A DNA stretch of 64,000 nucleotides from Spisula solida. Taxonomy: Eukaryota > Mollusca > Bivalvia > Venerida > Mactridae. The stretch spans positions 6,642,453 through 6,706,452 of the forward strand of contig OX365946.1 of NCBI GenBank assembly GCA_947247005.1, read 5' to 3'. Shown one piece after another: positions 27,923 through 40,900 of this stretch (positions are counted from its first letter, which is position 1; each line of letters begins with the position of its first letter). The translations under genes were made by a program, and so were the position numbers. A model generated the notes under the pieces. That model saw nothing but the letters and a program-made list of their open reading frames with translations, ran no database searches and was not told the origin of the DNA.

Positions 27923-29355
27923 ATCGAACTATATCTCCTCATTCATTCTTTTACTGTACTAGAATTATTTTGTTTCTATTGTTTTGAATGCAAATTGATA
28001 AAAGAGCGTTTTTCTTACAAAATGTCTTTTTTTGTCCATGCAATACGTATGCCAATAAAAACAATCGACATGGCAAGCATATTTGTGTGTCATATGTACA
28101 ATTATGGTGCTTACGTTATTGTTTACAAGCGGTTGATTAGAAACTTGAACTTTCCAGTTACGTAGTCTGTAGAAAATTATGCAATATGCAAATAGGCGCA
28201 TTTCCATGGAAATAACGCAATCAGCATTTTCTTCCCAGAATTCATGGTTAAAAAGGAAAAACCTTACAAAAGTTTTAAAACAGACCAAAAACACAACCAT
28301 ATGATTATTTTTCTATTTGTATTCAATTAATGCCAGAATATTGTTGCATAAAATATGTATGTATATTTTACAGTTATTGGCCTACGAGACAGACTTAAGG
28401 CAGTTGTTGTAGCCTTAAGAGCTGACATTGCAGAATGATGCAGAGAAGACGATTTCACTTAGAAACTCATGAATATAATTAATGTGAGGTATATTGTACT
28501 GTATGTCAAACGCTTTGTACTGCTAACAAGGGTCATGTGTTCTGTTCTGCTAACACTAGTGTGGCGGGAAATGACGAGATATAATTTACTCGGTCATCAC
28601 TCTCGCTGGGTATAAATTACGTCGTTAAACTATAATGATGGTATAAATTACATGAAATATAACTACAATCATGAGTTACATATTTAAAAAAAGTTATGGC
28701 AAACTTGCCCATTACAGTATATTTGTTCAAAAGTTTGAAGTTCGTACTAAATTGCTCACAAATGCAATTTTAACTCTCAAGCGATGTAATGATTGCTTTA
28801 AAATTGAAACTACAGTAAACTTACTGATTTTCGTGGGTAGTAGATTTTGTAAAAAACGTAAAACAGAAACGTAAGAAACGTTATAGGATACAAAAACCTT
28901 GACAGCAAAAACCCTGTGTTACAGGTTTGTTTTGAAAGTCAATGATTCGCGTCGGATTTAATTTTGTCATCGGGTACGTCAAAAAAATCAACAATATGTA
29001 TCCTCACAAATATTAATGAGTGTACAGTATTATGTTCAAATACTACAAACAGAGCTAAATATAATAATGGCATATTAAGTATTCCAAACGTTGTGACATT
29101 ATAAGTAAAGGATAAATTTGTAATTTTATAATAAAAAAAATATCTTTTTAAAAAATGACTCGCCGAGCGTTATTATAATAATTTACGATCATAAAATTCG
29201 TTATTAGGTATTTAAGGCTAAATCGCTGTAAAATATGACATACGAGGGATGATTAACAAATACGCGGAATAATGCTCTAATACTGCGTTACGTAGCCGAG
29301 CATTGCCTTTATTTGCCAGTCAGCTTTCTGCTGCAATATGGCAGGCATATATGTG

Positions 29356-29427
29356 TGCCTCCATCCGGATTTGAACCCGGGTCGCCAGATTTGACTGCAA
29401 GCGCGCTAATCATTTAGCTACGGAGGC
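29356..29427 (-). tRNA. tRNA-like sequence, degenerate, copy B
   Basis: All 72 positions appear the same as in 17548-17619, including the acceptor stem and B-box, although flanking sequence has changes. Over only 72 bp this may be chance. Confidence 0.55.
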
Positions 29428-32232
29428 CAATTTTGCTGAAACTCGGTCCGATCGGCGTATTGCTCATACATTACCATAAAAACATAAACTCTTAGGGAAT
29501 ATTTGGTCGAATGACCGTAAAAACCGTAACGTTATTATCGCTACACCGGCCCAACACATGTGAGTAACATATTATATGTACTCATTTATGGTACATGATG
29601 CGTTCAATGATTCTAACAACCAAGCCATAAAATAACATACACTTAATAAACCTGTCAACTGCAAATCAAAACTCTGCCTTTGCAACTTGCATGAAAATTA
29701 TAAAACAGCTTCGTTGCTTAAAAACTGATGACGTAGTTTGATGTTATTGACGTCGGGTGGTCCATTTGCATACTGGCGTTAAATCTCACATATATCTGTG
29801 TATAAGAGTATATGCAATATACACAAAATTAATATTTGGAATGGTATTATATCTTTGTTCATTTCGTAACATACCATCGGTAATTTAGAAGGTTTTATAG
29901 CATTACTATGACGATTAAAGAAACTACAAGTTACAACACATTTCCGCGTATTTGTTGATCACCCTTCGTGCTATGTGATTAAATGTGCTTTCACGTACGC
30001 GATCAAGGTGATTGGTTATTTTAATGTACATTCATATTTAGGGGACACCGTCCTTTTAAAGGGCCATGTTTAGTTATATGACTCGATATATTGAGCACAG
30101 CAGTAAACGATCCTCTTTATGACATATGTTGTAAGAGGCTATGTTTACATAGAACTCAAGTTTTAGCATATAACTCATTATGGGTTGTCATGCTGAACAA
30201 AACACGCCTTTATTATCAAAGATGCAGGCGCTTGAAGAGTGAAGATAAAGTATGTCTTGTTGCCTAGAACGAAAATCATTAGTTCGTGTAATCCAACGTG
30301 TGACTTGTTTAAGCGCGTGTTATAAGTATAATAAATCTCTCTGCATGAAAGACTAACGTACATTAGTTTTGCTCGAATAACTCGTTTCAAGACTGCTTGA
30401 AAAACTCAGCCTGTAAGGTTGTTTGAAATAAACTGACTTTAAGATTGTTTAAAAACTGACATTAAGAGAGCTTGAACAATTTGCTTGGAAACTCCTGTTA
30501 ATACTGCTTGAACAAACTTACATTTAACACCAAATGTTAAGTCCATCTTCATTGCTATGTTTTTATTCATCATCGGTATTAAGTATTAGTAATTAAAACC
30601 ACTTCGAGGACAATGACAGGACTTCAAGGGCCATAGGGTGGTCTTACAATAAAGGTGTTATTGTGCTTGCTTAGCCAATAGGCCTACGTGTAACCGCCAA
30701 TTTTATATCAACTACTTTGTATAACTTAGAAGACCTCAGACAAAAAGATTCAGTTCACTGATTGAGCAGTTGAAAGCTAGCTCATATACTAAACATTGCC
30801 ATCATAGGATAACTACCTTCATTTCTTATTATACATGTTGATTTTATCTTAAAAACACACACCCTAACGCTAATTCGTTAAGCAAACTTTGTTTCAGTCT
30901 TATAAAAATATATTATGTAAAGAAACATTAAGGATTACATACAGAAGATAACGTTATATAGGTTTATATATTTTAAAGATGTACATAATAAGCCACCATT
31001 TCTGCGTATCTATAGAACAATATGAGAAGATATGCTTTGCGACAAAAAGTTTACTTACCCTTCAAGAGTACGGTGGCTAACTATCAGTTAGGCAATAAAC
31101 AAATCCATAATAACTTGAAACCTGATAATATAACGATGCAATAATCTCAAGCACTTTTTATCAATTTTGTCACTCTCTGGAAAAACAACACTATACGCAC
31201 TTATTTCCTTGCTTAAACCACACAAAATGTCCCAGTCCAAACTAATAAACTCACAAAGTTTGTATATATATATACAATGTATATATATATGCGAGTATAC
31301 TAAGTCCCAATATCGGTGACAAATCCGCTCTATCAATTATACACTATACCAAAATTATCCTTAAAAATATTCGTCAACTGATTATGTTTGGTTTTCTTTA
31401 CGTTGGATAGTTCACACTGTAGTGTATATAGTAGCACGAACTCTTTATGATACTCTACAGTTCACGTCCTAACAACGCGTGGCGAGAGATATTAGGGACG
31501 AACGAATGATAAGGACGAACTGCTATCCGAGCTTGCGAGATCGGGGTATATTATACATTTATACATTCGATACTACTAGTATGTGTCATCAGGCGAAGTT
31601 TTCAACAATCGATTATTGTAATAGTTCAAAACATTGTATGGTCAAATAGATATATTGTCCAATGTTTGCTATCGGAACGAACTTAAGATCGGATTAAATA
31701 CCAGTTTAAATCATGTATTCACTTCGTCCTGTGGCTGTCGAATATGAACTATAGGTAATAGTTAGAGTACATATATAATAATAAGACAACACAATCTTAA
31801 GGAAAATATTGATGAATATGTATTAAATGTTGGCGAGTTTTCAAGCATAACCGAGTCAACAGAGCAATTTTGTCAACATTTGCATGACGTGTATGCTAAT
31901 AATGCAGTTTATTGATGCCCTTCTAGAAACGAACTTTCAGGAAAGAGATGGTAACTATAGGGGCTCACATGGAAGACTGGGCATGCCCAACTACGTATGT
32001 TGCCTGTTTAGATAAAGTCTATGGACGGACACGGGATGATGGTATTTCGACAACTAGGCTCAGCATTGTTTGTCAGTTTGTTTTACTGAGTTATAGTACA
32101 CGTATAAGATTGGGAGAGTTATCCAAATCCATGGCGAGTTGGTTGGGGTTGAGTTGGAGATGGGGTGAGTTGGTCAACCAGTTGTTTGAGCTATATACAC
32201 ACAGAGGAACCAAGCTATGCTTAAACTACATA

Positions 32233-32480
32233 TAAAACACAGCTACGGCTGAAAAACTTCTAACCCCATGGTAGATAAAATGGCTGTTGTTATTATGTAT
32301 TGGTGTGTTGTCAAATGTGAAATATTGACTATGTTAGAATCGAAATGATTAATATGTACCAGTGTTTTATCTATAATAAAGCACTGTCACTTGTTCGGAC
32401 GCATACATTAAATAACTCGTGATTTAATTACTTCGCATCCGAACTCATGACTGTCTTTTATTCTACGATAAAACACAGGT
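32233..32480. mobile_element. Hairpin-bearing non-autonomous element, copy 3 (duplication copy B)
   Basis: Duplicate of 20425-20672, palindromic core at about 32388-32448. Confidence 0.65.
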
Positions 32481-33601
32481 ACATTTTTATTATTTCTTAA
32501 GTAACGTGTTACAATAACAAGCGTGGTAGAATACGACGGATGCGACTTATCATGAGTTGCAGGTAAATAGTTTTGCGTACTAAAATTCAGTGCACTGTAC
32601 TAGGAGTTCTTATTGTGATTCGGAGTATTAGTCCGCGAGGACTTTGTTTATACATTAGTATATTAGTTTTATGATGTAATACAAAAGTATTTTTACAACG
32701 TACTACTCCACCACAAACAAAAAATAAGATGTCGGTTTCATGAAATAACAACTTGACATAACAGAACATACTGGTATTTTAGTGTCGAGAAATGTCATGT
32801 ACCGATGCTTTATTGATCACACTAGACCTAAAACATGGTTGATGTCACTGTTTTACCATAGCATGGCAATGATCGGAATCTACTTCAAAGTAATGCAGAA
32901 AATCATAACCCAATTTTATGAAGTTGTTACGTAACCAAGCAATCGAGAACGTTATCAGGGATAATAAAATCTAAATAAATAGTATAATCAAAATTTTAAC
33001 ACACCTTTTCACGCTCTTGTACACTACATTTCAGTATGTTTGACAAAACCTTTGATCCCTGCTACTGTGGTATGAAAGCTGGATCCCGTATAACCTAGCT
33101 CATCAAGTGGAATTATCCTGGGTTAAATTGTTTGACAATCTTACCCGCCTTACCGATCATCTAACAAAGGGATACTATCTCGCAATGCTTGTTGACTAAG
33201 GATTTGTGTCAAACTTGTCAGAATATTAAAAACAAACGTGTTATGGCATCCCAAAGACAAATTTCTAATTAATGCTAGGCCGTATATACCTTAGCGTTGC
33301 TCGAGTTCAAGGCCTGTAAAGCAGATCCGACTTGAAAACAGACCAACCTTGCTCTTTGGTTGTTTCCCTACAACCTTTCGTCCCTCCTAGGTCATCAGGG
33401 ATGGCATGGAGCACGTAGCCGTTTCTGTGTGGCCCTCGATTGTCTTTGCACTACAGTATGTATCTGTCTTAGCGGCATCGTCGGTACGCTGGTATATGTC
33501 GGACTGTGGTTACGTATGTGGTTACACAGGCACGATACTCATCTGCCAGATTGATTTCTAAATGACATAACGTTCAGGTCCGTCTTAAGATTGAATTTCG
33601 T

Positions 33602-33725
33602 TACAACGAGTATGTCACATTACAACGAGTATGTCACATTACAACGAGTATGTCACATTACAACGAGTATGTCACATTACAACGAGTATGTCACATTACA
33701 ACGTGTCACATTACAACGAGTATGT
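33602..33725. repeat. 19-bp minisatellite, copy B (about 7 units)
   Basis: Same acaacgagtatgtcacatt unit as at 21788-21855, with more copies, one of them shortened by deletion of agta. Confidence 0.9.
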
Positions 33726-34888
33726 GTACATTGTACAATAGATACAAATGTAAATAGGTATGCTTTTAATAAAACTATATTTTGCTTCTATCTTAAATTA
33801 GTGTGTACAGTAGAACCCCAATAACAAGGCCACCCTTGGGACCCTTAAAAGAGGCGGTATTTAAAAGTTTTAACTATTGTTGTAAGTTCACATATGGCGT
33901 AAGTTTCTGAAAGCCAAATATTTGTGTAAATCTGAGTTCTACATAAACCAGACGGAGATCGTATCATGATATTGACACGAGCTTATATAGTGCGCCCAGG
34001 ATAATGTGATAGGCGGGAAAATTTGGTATGGTCCACAAAGGAGGATTACAATTATGTGCACCAATTATCCGTGATGTTTTGAGTACACTATTGACCGTAT
34101 TTGTTTACTTTAGTAATTTGTAAAACCAATTTTGCCACAGTTGACCAAACCGATTCATGTTTGTAAATATCCCATTATCCTGGGCGGACTATACATACGA
34201 TAATATGGACATGTTTGTTCATAAGAAATATGAATCTGAATAATGGATTTAATCCAAGCTTAAGAGTTGATACATAGACCTGATACATACATGTACATTT
34301 CGTTTACTCGTGCAAAACTATGCATACGTGTCTGATGTATTACATGTTCTACGATTTGTTTTACTGATACCGCAAACGATCGATTCACAATGTATATTAT
34401 TACATGTACATATCATATTACATATACATGTATATTCAAATCACTTTAATGCAAAGCAAATATCGTCTGATCACAAATGTCTCACTAAAAACAGTATTTT
34501 TTCTCAAACAATAATTGTGTACATGTAATACTTTAAAACTCTCAACAGATATTATATTCCCTCACAGCAAACGTTTCCGCCTACCACAGCTTGTTGATCT
34601 ATGATGCACTGATGTTGATTCAGAAGAAAATGTAATAAGCCTAGCCCATCAATCTAGTGTAATAAATGTACGAAACATTTAATGTTAAACTTATAAAAGA
34701 CGAAGAACGAGATATTTCATTGATGCCTTACCTAATCAAAGTTAGTGAATGTTTAGATTTCCTATGAGAATACCGTGCAACGTGAACCAATGAACGTACT
34801 CTGTGAGTGATTGTAAAGCAATAGTTCTATAAAAATTGAAGTCGAGGCAACCACACGCGTCGTATGCCTATTTATATACGCTCGTAAA

Positions 34889-36009
34889 GTGAAACATCGT
34901 GATCAGGCGGTACCAGCGAACGAATAGTCCATAGTGAAACACCGTTTTCCGACGGTACCAGCGACACTATAGTCCATAGTGAAACACCGTTTTCAGACGG
35001 TACCAGCGACACTATAGTCCATAGTGAAACACCGTATCCGACAATACCAGCGACCCAATAGTCCATAGTGTGACACCGTGATCCGGCAGTACCGGCGATC
35101 CGATAGTCCATAGTGAAACATCGTGATCCGACGGTACCAGCGACACTATAGTCAATCGTGAAACACCGTGATCCGGCGGTACCAGCGACACGATATATGA
35201 AGTCAATCGTGAAACACCGTGATCCGGCGGTACCAGCGACACCGTATAGTCCATAATGAAACACCGTGATCCGGCGGTACCAGCGACACTATAGTCCATA
35301 GTGAAACACCGTGATCCGGCGGTACCAGCGACACTGTAGTCTATAGTGAAACACCGTGACCCGACGGTACCTGCAACACTATAGTCCATAGTGAAACACC
35401 GTGATCCGGCGGTACCAGCGACACTTTAGTCCATAGTGAAACATCGTGATCCGGCGGTACCAGCGACACAATAGTCCATAGTGAAACACCGTGACCCGAC
35501 GGTACCCGCGACACTATAGTCCATAGTGAAACATCGTGATCCGGCGGTACCGGCGACACTATAGTCCATAGTGAAACACCGTGACCCGACGGTACCCGCG
35601 ACACTATAGTCAATAGTGAAACACCGTGATCCGGCGGTACCAGCGACACTATAGTCCATAGTGAAACACCGTAATCCGGCGGTACCAGCGACAGTATAGT
35701 ACATAGTGAAACACCGTGATCCGACGGTACCCGCGACCCAATAGTCCATAGTGTGACACCGTGATCCGATGGTACCAGCGACACTATAGTCCATAGTGGA
35801 AAACCGTGATCCGGCGGTACCGGCGACACTATAGTCCATAGTGAGACACCGTGATCCGACGGTACCAGCGACACTATAGTCCATAGTGAAACACCATGAT
35901 CCGGCAGTACCAGCGACACTATAGTCCATAGTGAAACCGTGATCCGACGGTACCAGCGACCCAATAGCCCATAGTGAAACACCGTGACCCGACGGTACCA
36001 GCGACACTA
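34889..36009. repeat. 45-bp minisatellite I, copy B (about 25 units)
   Basis: Allelic-like counterpart of 23006-24028. Variant order differs: extra units near 35165-35250 contain an insertion (cgatatatgaag) absent from copy A. This breaks the minus-strand open frame seen in copy A. Confidence 0.95.
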
Positions 36010-36366
36010 GGGGGGTACAAGTGACACGATAGGCCGTAGCGAGACACTGACAATCGGACGATAAAAGAGACCTCAGATAACTGTATCATCTAATTATAGC
36101 GTATGTACGGTAACCCTGATGTCTTTCTCACCCTCTCGCATTGACAGACATAGCATCCGGATGATAATAAGTTATATAATGCATGTGGCTGCTGCTTTTT
36201 TGGGGTTGTATTGTCTCGGAATCTTCTGTCCCAATCCCGTCGTAATTGTAAATTGTTATACACGTCTTATAAACATATCATTGACTATTATTAAAATATT
36301 GTTTAAGCAAAGAGCGTGGTTGTTGCAGTGGTTAATACTATTATGAATATTTGTATAACAGTAGAC

Positions 36367-36632
36367 TATATCGCAGGCTTAGAATGAGAAGGTATAAGTT
36401 CTTCTTTTGACCTTAAAAGGCTCGTACATATTTGAAATCTGCATCACAAGGCGCTTTAGCTGTGCCTATTATCATGGAAATCGAGACTGGCCATGGTGAC
36501 CAAACTGAAGTTAAAAAGCTTGTTTTTTTCCATAAGTAAAGAGTATATTTCAGACAGTTTTATCAGTCTTGCTTTCTCAAAAAAGCGTTTCTATATATAC
36601 TTACAACCTTCTCATTCTAAGCTAGCGATATA
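36367..36632. mobile_element. TIR element, GGCTTAGAATGAGAAGGT family, long form, copy B
   Basis: Duplicate of 24386-24650 with 1 bp extra in an internal T run. Termini tatatcgc/gcgatata conserved. Confidence 0.8.
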
Positions 36633-37286
36633 ACCGAATGAATACGCTGGTGCCAAATGTTGGTGTAACACGCACTATTTGTATAAAACTCGCCAATACA
36701 TTAACCTGCCGGACCTATACACACTCACTATATTCTTTAGTCGAATTATATAAAAGTTAGTGATGAATAGGCCTATTACGCGAAGAATTCAAAATGTCTG
36801 GAAATTAAATTCTATTCAGCATCCACCAATATAGCCTAGCTATCCAAACACATTTCGGAGTCAGTAGAGGTGCCAACTTCATAGTAAATGTGTCATTATT
36901 CACCCGTCTATTGTAAAACTACCACATTAAATCATTTATCTCATCTCCGATATGGTAATAAAGCCGACTGGCAATTTGTATTCATGTTTTGGAAGCGTCT
37001 TACCAAATTGCCTTCTTGATAAACAGTGGCAAATATATCACGAATCATTTCTATGTGTATATAGTGTTAAATAGTGACACCATTAGCATCTTCGTAGATA
37101 TTTCCTGTTAATACCCAATTTAATATACTTGTAAATGTACAATTGGTACAAAACTACATTCATGAATGTGGTGCTTCGCTTTATTGAGAAATAGATAAAT
37201 TTTATATCGTATAATCTTATAATTGAGATGACCTTTTTGTGAAGTTTTACTGTATAACATGCAGGTGGTGTTTTGTACTCCGTGCC

Positions 37287-37557
37287 TTTACCACGTGTCC
37301 GCTTGATGCATAAAAGTGTTCCGTTCGTTCCTCAACCTCGTGTCCGCTAGATGCATGAAAGTGTTCCGTTTGTTCCTCTACCACGAGTCCGCTAGATGCA
37401 TGAAAGTGTTCCATTTGTTCCTGTACTTTACCACGTGTCCGCTAGATGCATAAAAGTGTTCCGTTCGTTCCTCTACCACGTGTCCGCTAGATGCATGAAA
37501 GTGTTCCGTTCGTTCCTCTACCACGTGTCCGCTAGATACACGAAAGTGTACCGTTTG
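37287..37557. repeat. 45-bp minisatellite II, copy B (about 6 units)
   Basis: Same unit as 25305-26110 but 12 units shorter. One unit has a 5-bp insertion (gtact) near 37420; 12 x 45 minus 5 equals the 535-bp shift in the offset between copies. First and last units match those of copy A, so the difference is internal. Confidence 0.95.
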
Positions 37558-37987
37558 TATAGTAATTACAAGTTGTTTATTTCATTTCTTTTCTTTGTAT
37601 ATTATTCTGGTAAAGCAGTGTTTATTATTCCAGTAACAAATTCCAAATAATGTGAAATGTTTTTGTTTATTCAAACTGCACAACTGACACTTTGAGTACC
37701 AAGTAAATCTTTATGGTGTGACGGATCGGAAAAAATAAAGATGTTTTTTTTTCAAAGAACATGAGCGAAGATCTAGAATCACTAAGTGCAGACTGTAGAA
37801 GTTCGAATAAACAAGAACATGTTTACATGCGCATGTACAAACGTGTTACTGTGCATGTCTGTATCCCATTTAGATGTTCCATTGATATCATGTGTTTGTA
37901 GCGGACATGTTGAAACATAGTTTGATTATACTCAACAACGTATCTCGTACATTGGGACGACCAGTGAGATCTAACCATGTACTCACT

Positions 37988-40900
37988 GGTATGCCTCGTA
38001 TGTTGAAAACGTTCAGATTGTTTTGTGATAAGCAATATTCAGAAATGTATGGGATGCGGCATTGACCGGGCAGCTTAACAGTCAAACATCACAGAGGTAC
38101 AGCTTGAGAAAAGCAGCTTTGGAAAAATCAATTGGTGTAGGTGTCAGACTAGAACGAATCACAAGTACGACCACCCACCACAAGCCCATCCTACACATTA
38201 ACATCCAACAGAAACAATTTGCTACCTGCTTCTACAGGGAAATTTTCAATTCTATTTTAGTAACAACTGTGCGAAAATTGTCCAATCGAGCAGTGTCTTT
38301 TTTTTGTTTTCCCGATGCAGGGTTATTGTCGTTCGGAGAGCCGCCAGCTTCTTAGACAGATGGACCGAAATGCCTACCTGACTACCTAACTACCTACCTA
38401 CTTACCTGCCTGTCTTATCTGTGCGAATTTACAGTTTTTGCCGGACCCTAAAATCGCAGCGAGAGCCAGACATTGAAGGCTATGAATCAGGAGGTACTGT
38501 TACATGAAAATAATGTGTAAGTCAAATTTGCTACCCTTTCAATAGGAGACACCATAATGACAAACACTTTACCTTGAATAACGGGTATTAAGTTTAAACA
38601 AACCACAGACAGTCGCGCCATTTGACACGACACTCGTGATATAAAAAGCATATACATGTACATTGTACATGCATCATTTGACTACCACGGTCGTACTCAT
38701 TTTTTGCTATTTCTCATCGACGTTGGATCGGATGCTTGAAACCAAGCGTTGAATGATACCGATCACAGCACTAATTGTGTAACGTAACACGAAAATGACA
38801 TTTATACTGCGTTTGTTTCACTTTGATGTAACCGCAAGTAAAACTAAAAGTGAAAAAGTGCCATAACACTATACCTACCAGAGGGGATCACGAATATTTA
38901 AATAAAATTGTAACTGATCAAATAACTAGTACAACCACGTCGTGTACAAATATACAAGATGTAAAATTATTAATATTCGCGGTGAATAAAATTTCGTTCA
39001 AATCATTTCGCGGATGAACTAGATCGCGAAATTAAAGAGATTTTTCTTTCAATATTATAAATGCACGAATTTAAGAAACAACCAAATTACCATTTTACCA
39101 TAATCCGCGAAATTTAATACCCATCAAAATTATGTTTCATCCTATACGTGAACGCCTGCATAGGGGTTTTCATGGTTAATAATAATGCATTACAACCTGT
39201 CCAGAGTGCCTATCTTGTGTCAGTCAAACTCTCTAGAGCCCTCACTTGGGCACAGAGCTTTAACCCCGACCCCAGAGTGTCGACTTCTACAAAACGTCGT
39301 TCTCTTGTGCGTCCACAACCTCTCCAGTGCGCACCTTCTTGAAAGTCAACCTCTCTATAACAACAGTTTGAATTAGAGTTAAGTATATGTTGATCCTCTG
39401 TATAGAAAAAAACTCTCAACAGCGATCAAATTCTGTATATCAGACTATATCTACAAAGGTGTTGCGTGTCGGAATTTTGTCATATCAAACACTCTCGGGT
39501 GAAACTAACCTGAACTGCTTATCTTTAAATAAAGACATAAAGAGGCAAATAAACATATATTTTCACATGGTTTAAAGTTTCATAAAACTTTCCCATCAGT
39601 AAGTCAATTTGTTTTATGACGTTCACTAGTACTCGTTCAGTAGTATACATGACAATGTACATATTAATTAAACATAAACGACGATTTCACAAGGTTCGCC
39701 CTATCGTATTTCGTACATTTGTAATATCCAAACATAAATTATTAAGATTTCACGGTGATTTTACTGATATCAGACAAACTTCTTGATAAAATTTAAGTAT
39801 CCAAGTATGCTTGTCATTAAACTGTTTATTTATTTTGGATCATTTTCACAGATAACAACAAATCAAACCGCTTGTGTACATATATAGGTTCAAAGGGTGC
39901 ACATATTGTCTGTAAGGTGTTTGTCCACTGAATGTCCATCATAAGGTAGCCTCAATTACATCCCCTTTCCCAATGCCAGGCTTAAATTTGTTATCTCCCT
40001 TTGCATGCTCGGGCCAGATTCTTTCACGCATGTTTAACACCAAACATGAAAGGTATTCCATTCTATACGACTTAAATAATAACTCTACGGAAAATGGTCA
40101 CCAAAGATCGGCAAATGGAGGGGGCATACTAACGCCCCCCACCCCCCACCCCCCCACCCCCGAAATGCCGGATTTAGCACTTGCTTATAACCAACATACG
40201 AAAACCGATCGAGTCACAACACAACGTCCACTGCCATATTATACAAGAAACAGACAGAGCAAAATAAGCACCAACATAGACATTACTTAAATATATTCAC
40301 CACATTAACACCATCACCAATTTTCAGCTAATAGCAACAGATACTTCCTCCGAGAAACATCCAATATTGCCCCCAGGCTGACCTGATGTAGGGCTTTGTT
40401 ATCGAACCCTGGGGATGTCACTCATGAAATACCCGGTATCCATTCACTGAATATTTTGTAAGTTGGAGATGGTGCATATTTTTTTTTAATCTGACATTTA
40501 TTAACGTTTTACGAAATTGAGCAGAAATTACTACACTTGATTATTGGTGCCTTAATATCGTCACGAATACATTAAACTGATGTTGAAGATATTAGGTGTT
40601 TATTAAAGGGGCGTTTCTGCATTAAAGGTAATGGAAATGTTCACACAATTATGAATGAAAAAGAAAAAATGATTAGTTAAAATTAGTTAAAAGTTATGAA
40701 TTAACGCTAAAGTGTTTTCTGTGACGTATTTTGCAGTGTTTGTTTCAATTACAGTTTAACTTGTGTTAGAGACGACCTGCAAACAGGTTATCAGAGCATT
40801 TTAATGCATACTATTATGCCATAGCTTAAATTGCAATGCAATTCCTTTGATTAGCCTGAGAAGTAGCACACAATTTATGCAGATTTGACGCAAAACGCAA

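Larger units (their letters stand above)
26541..37987 (+). repeat. Large direct tandem duplication, copy B (11.4 kb)
   Basis: Second copy of 14741-26540, starting without any spacer. It ends at gatctaaccatgtactcact (37968-37987), after which sequence is unique (ggtatgcctcg). At the junctions only about 1 bp is shared between the flanks, so no repeat-mediated unequal crossover is evident. Net length is 353 bp less than copy A, explained by loss (or non-gain) of 12 units in minisatellite II, offset by gains in the 19-bp array and minisatellite I. Confidence 0.95.
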
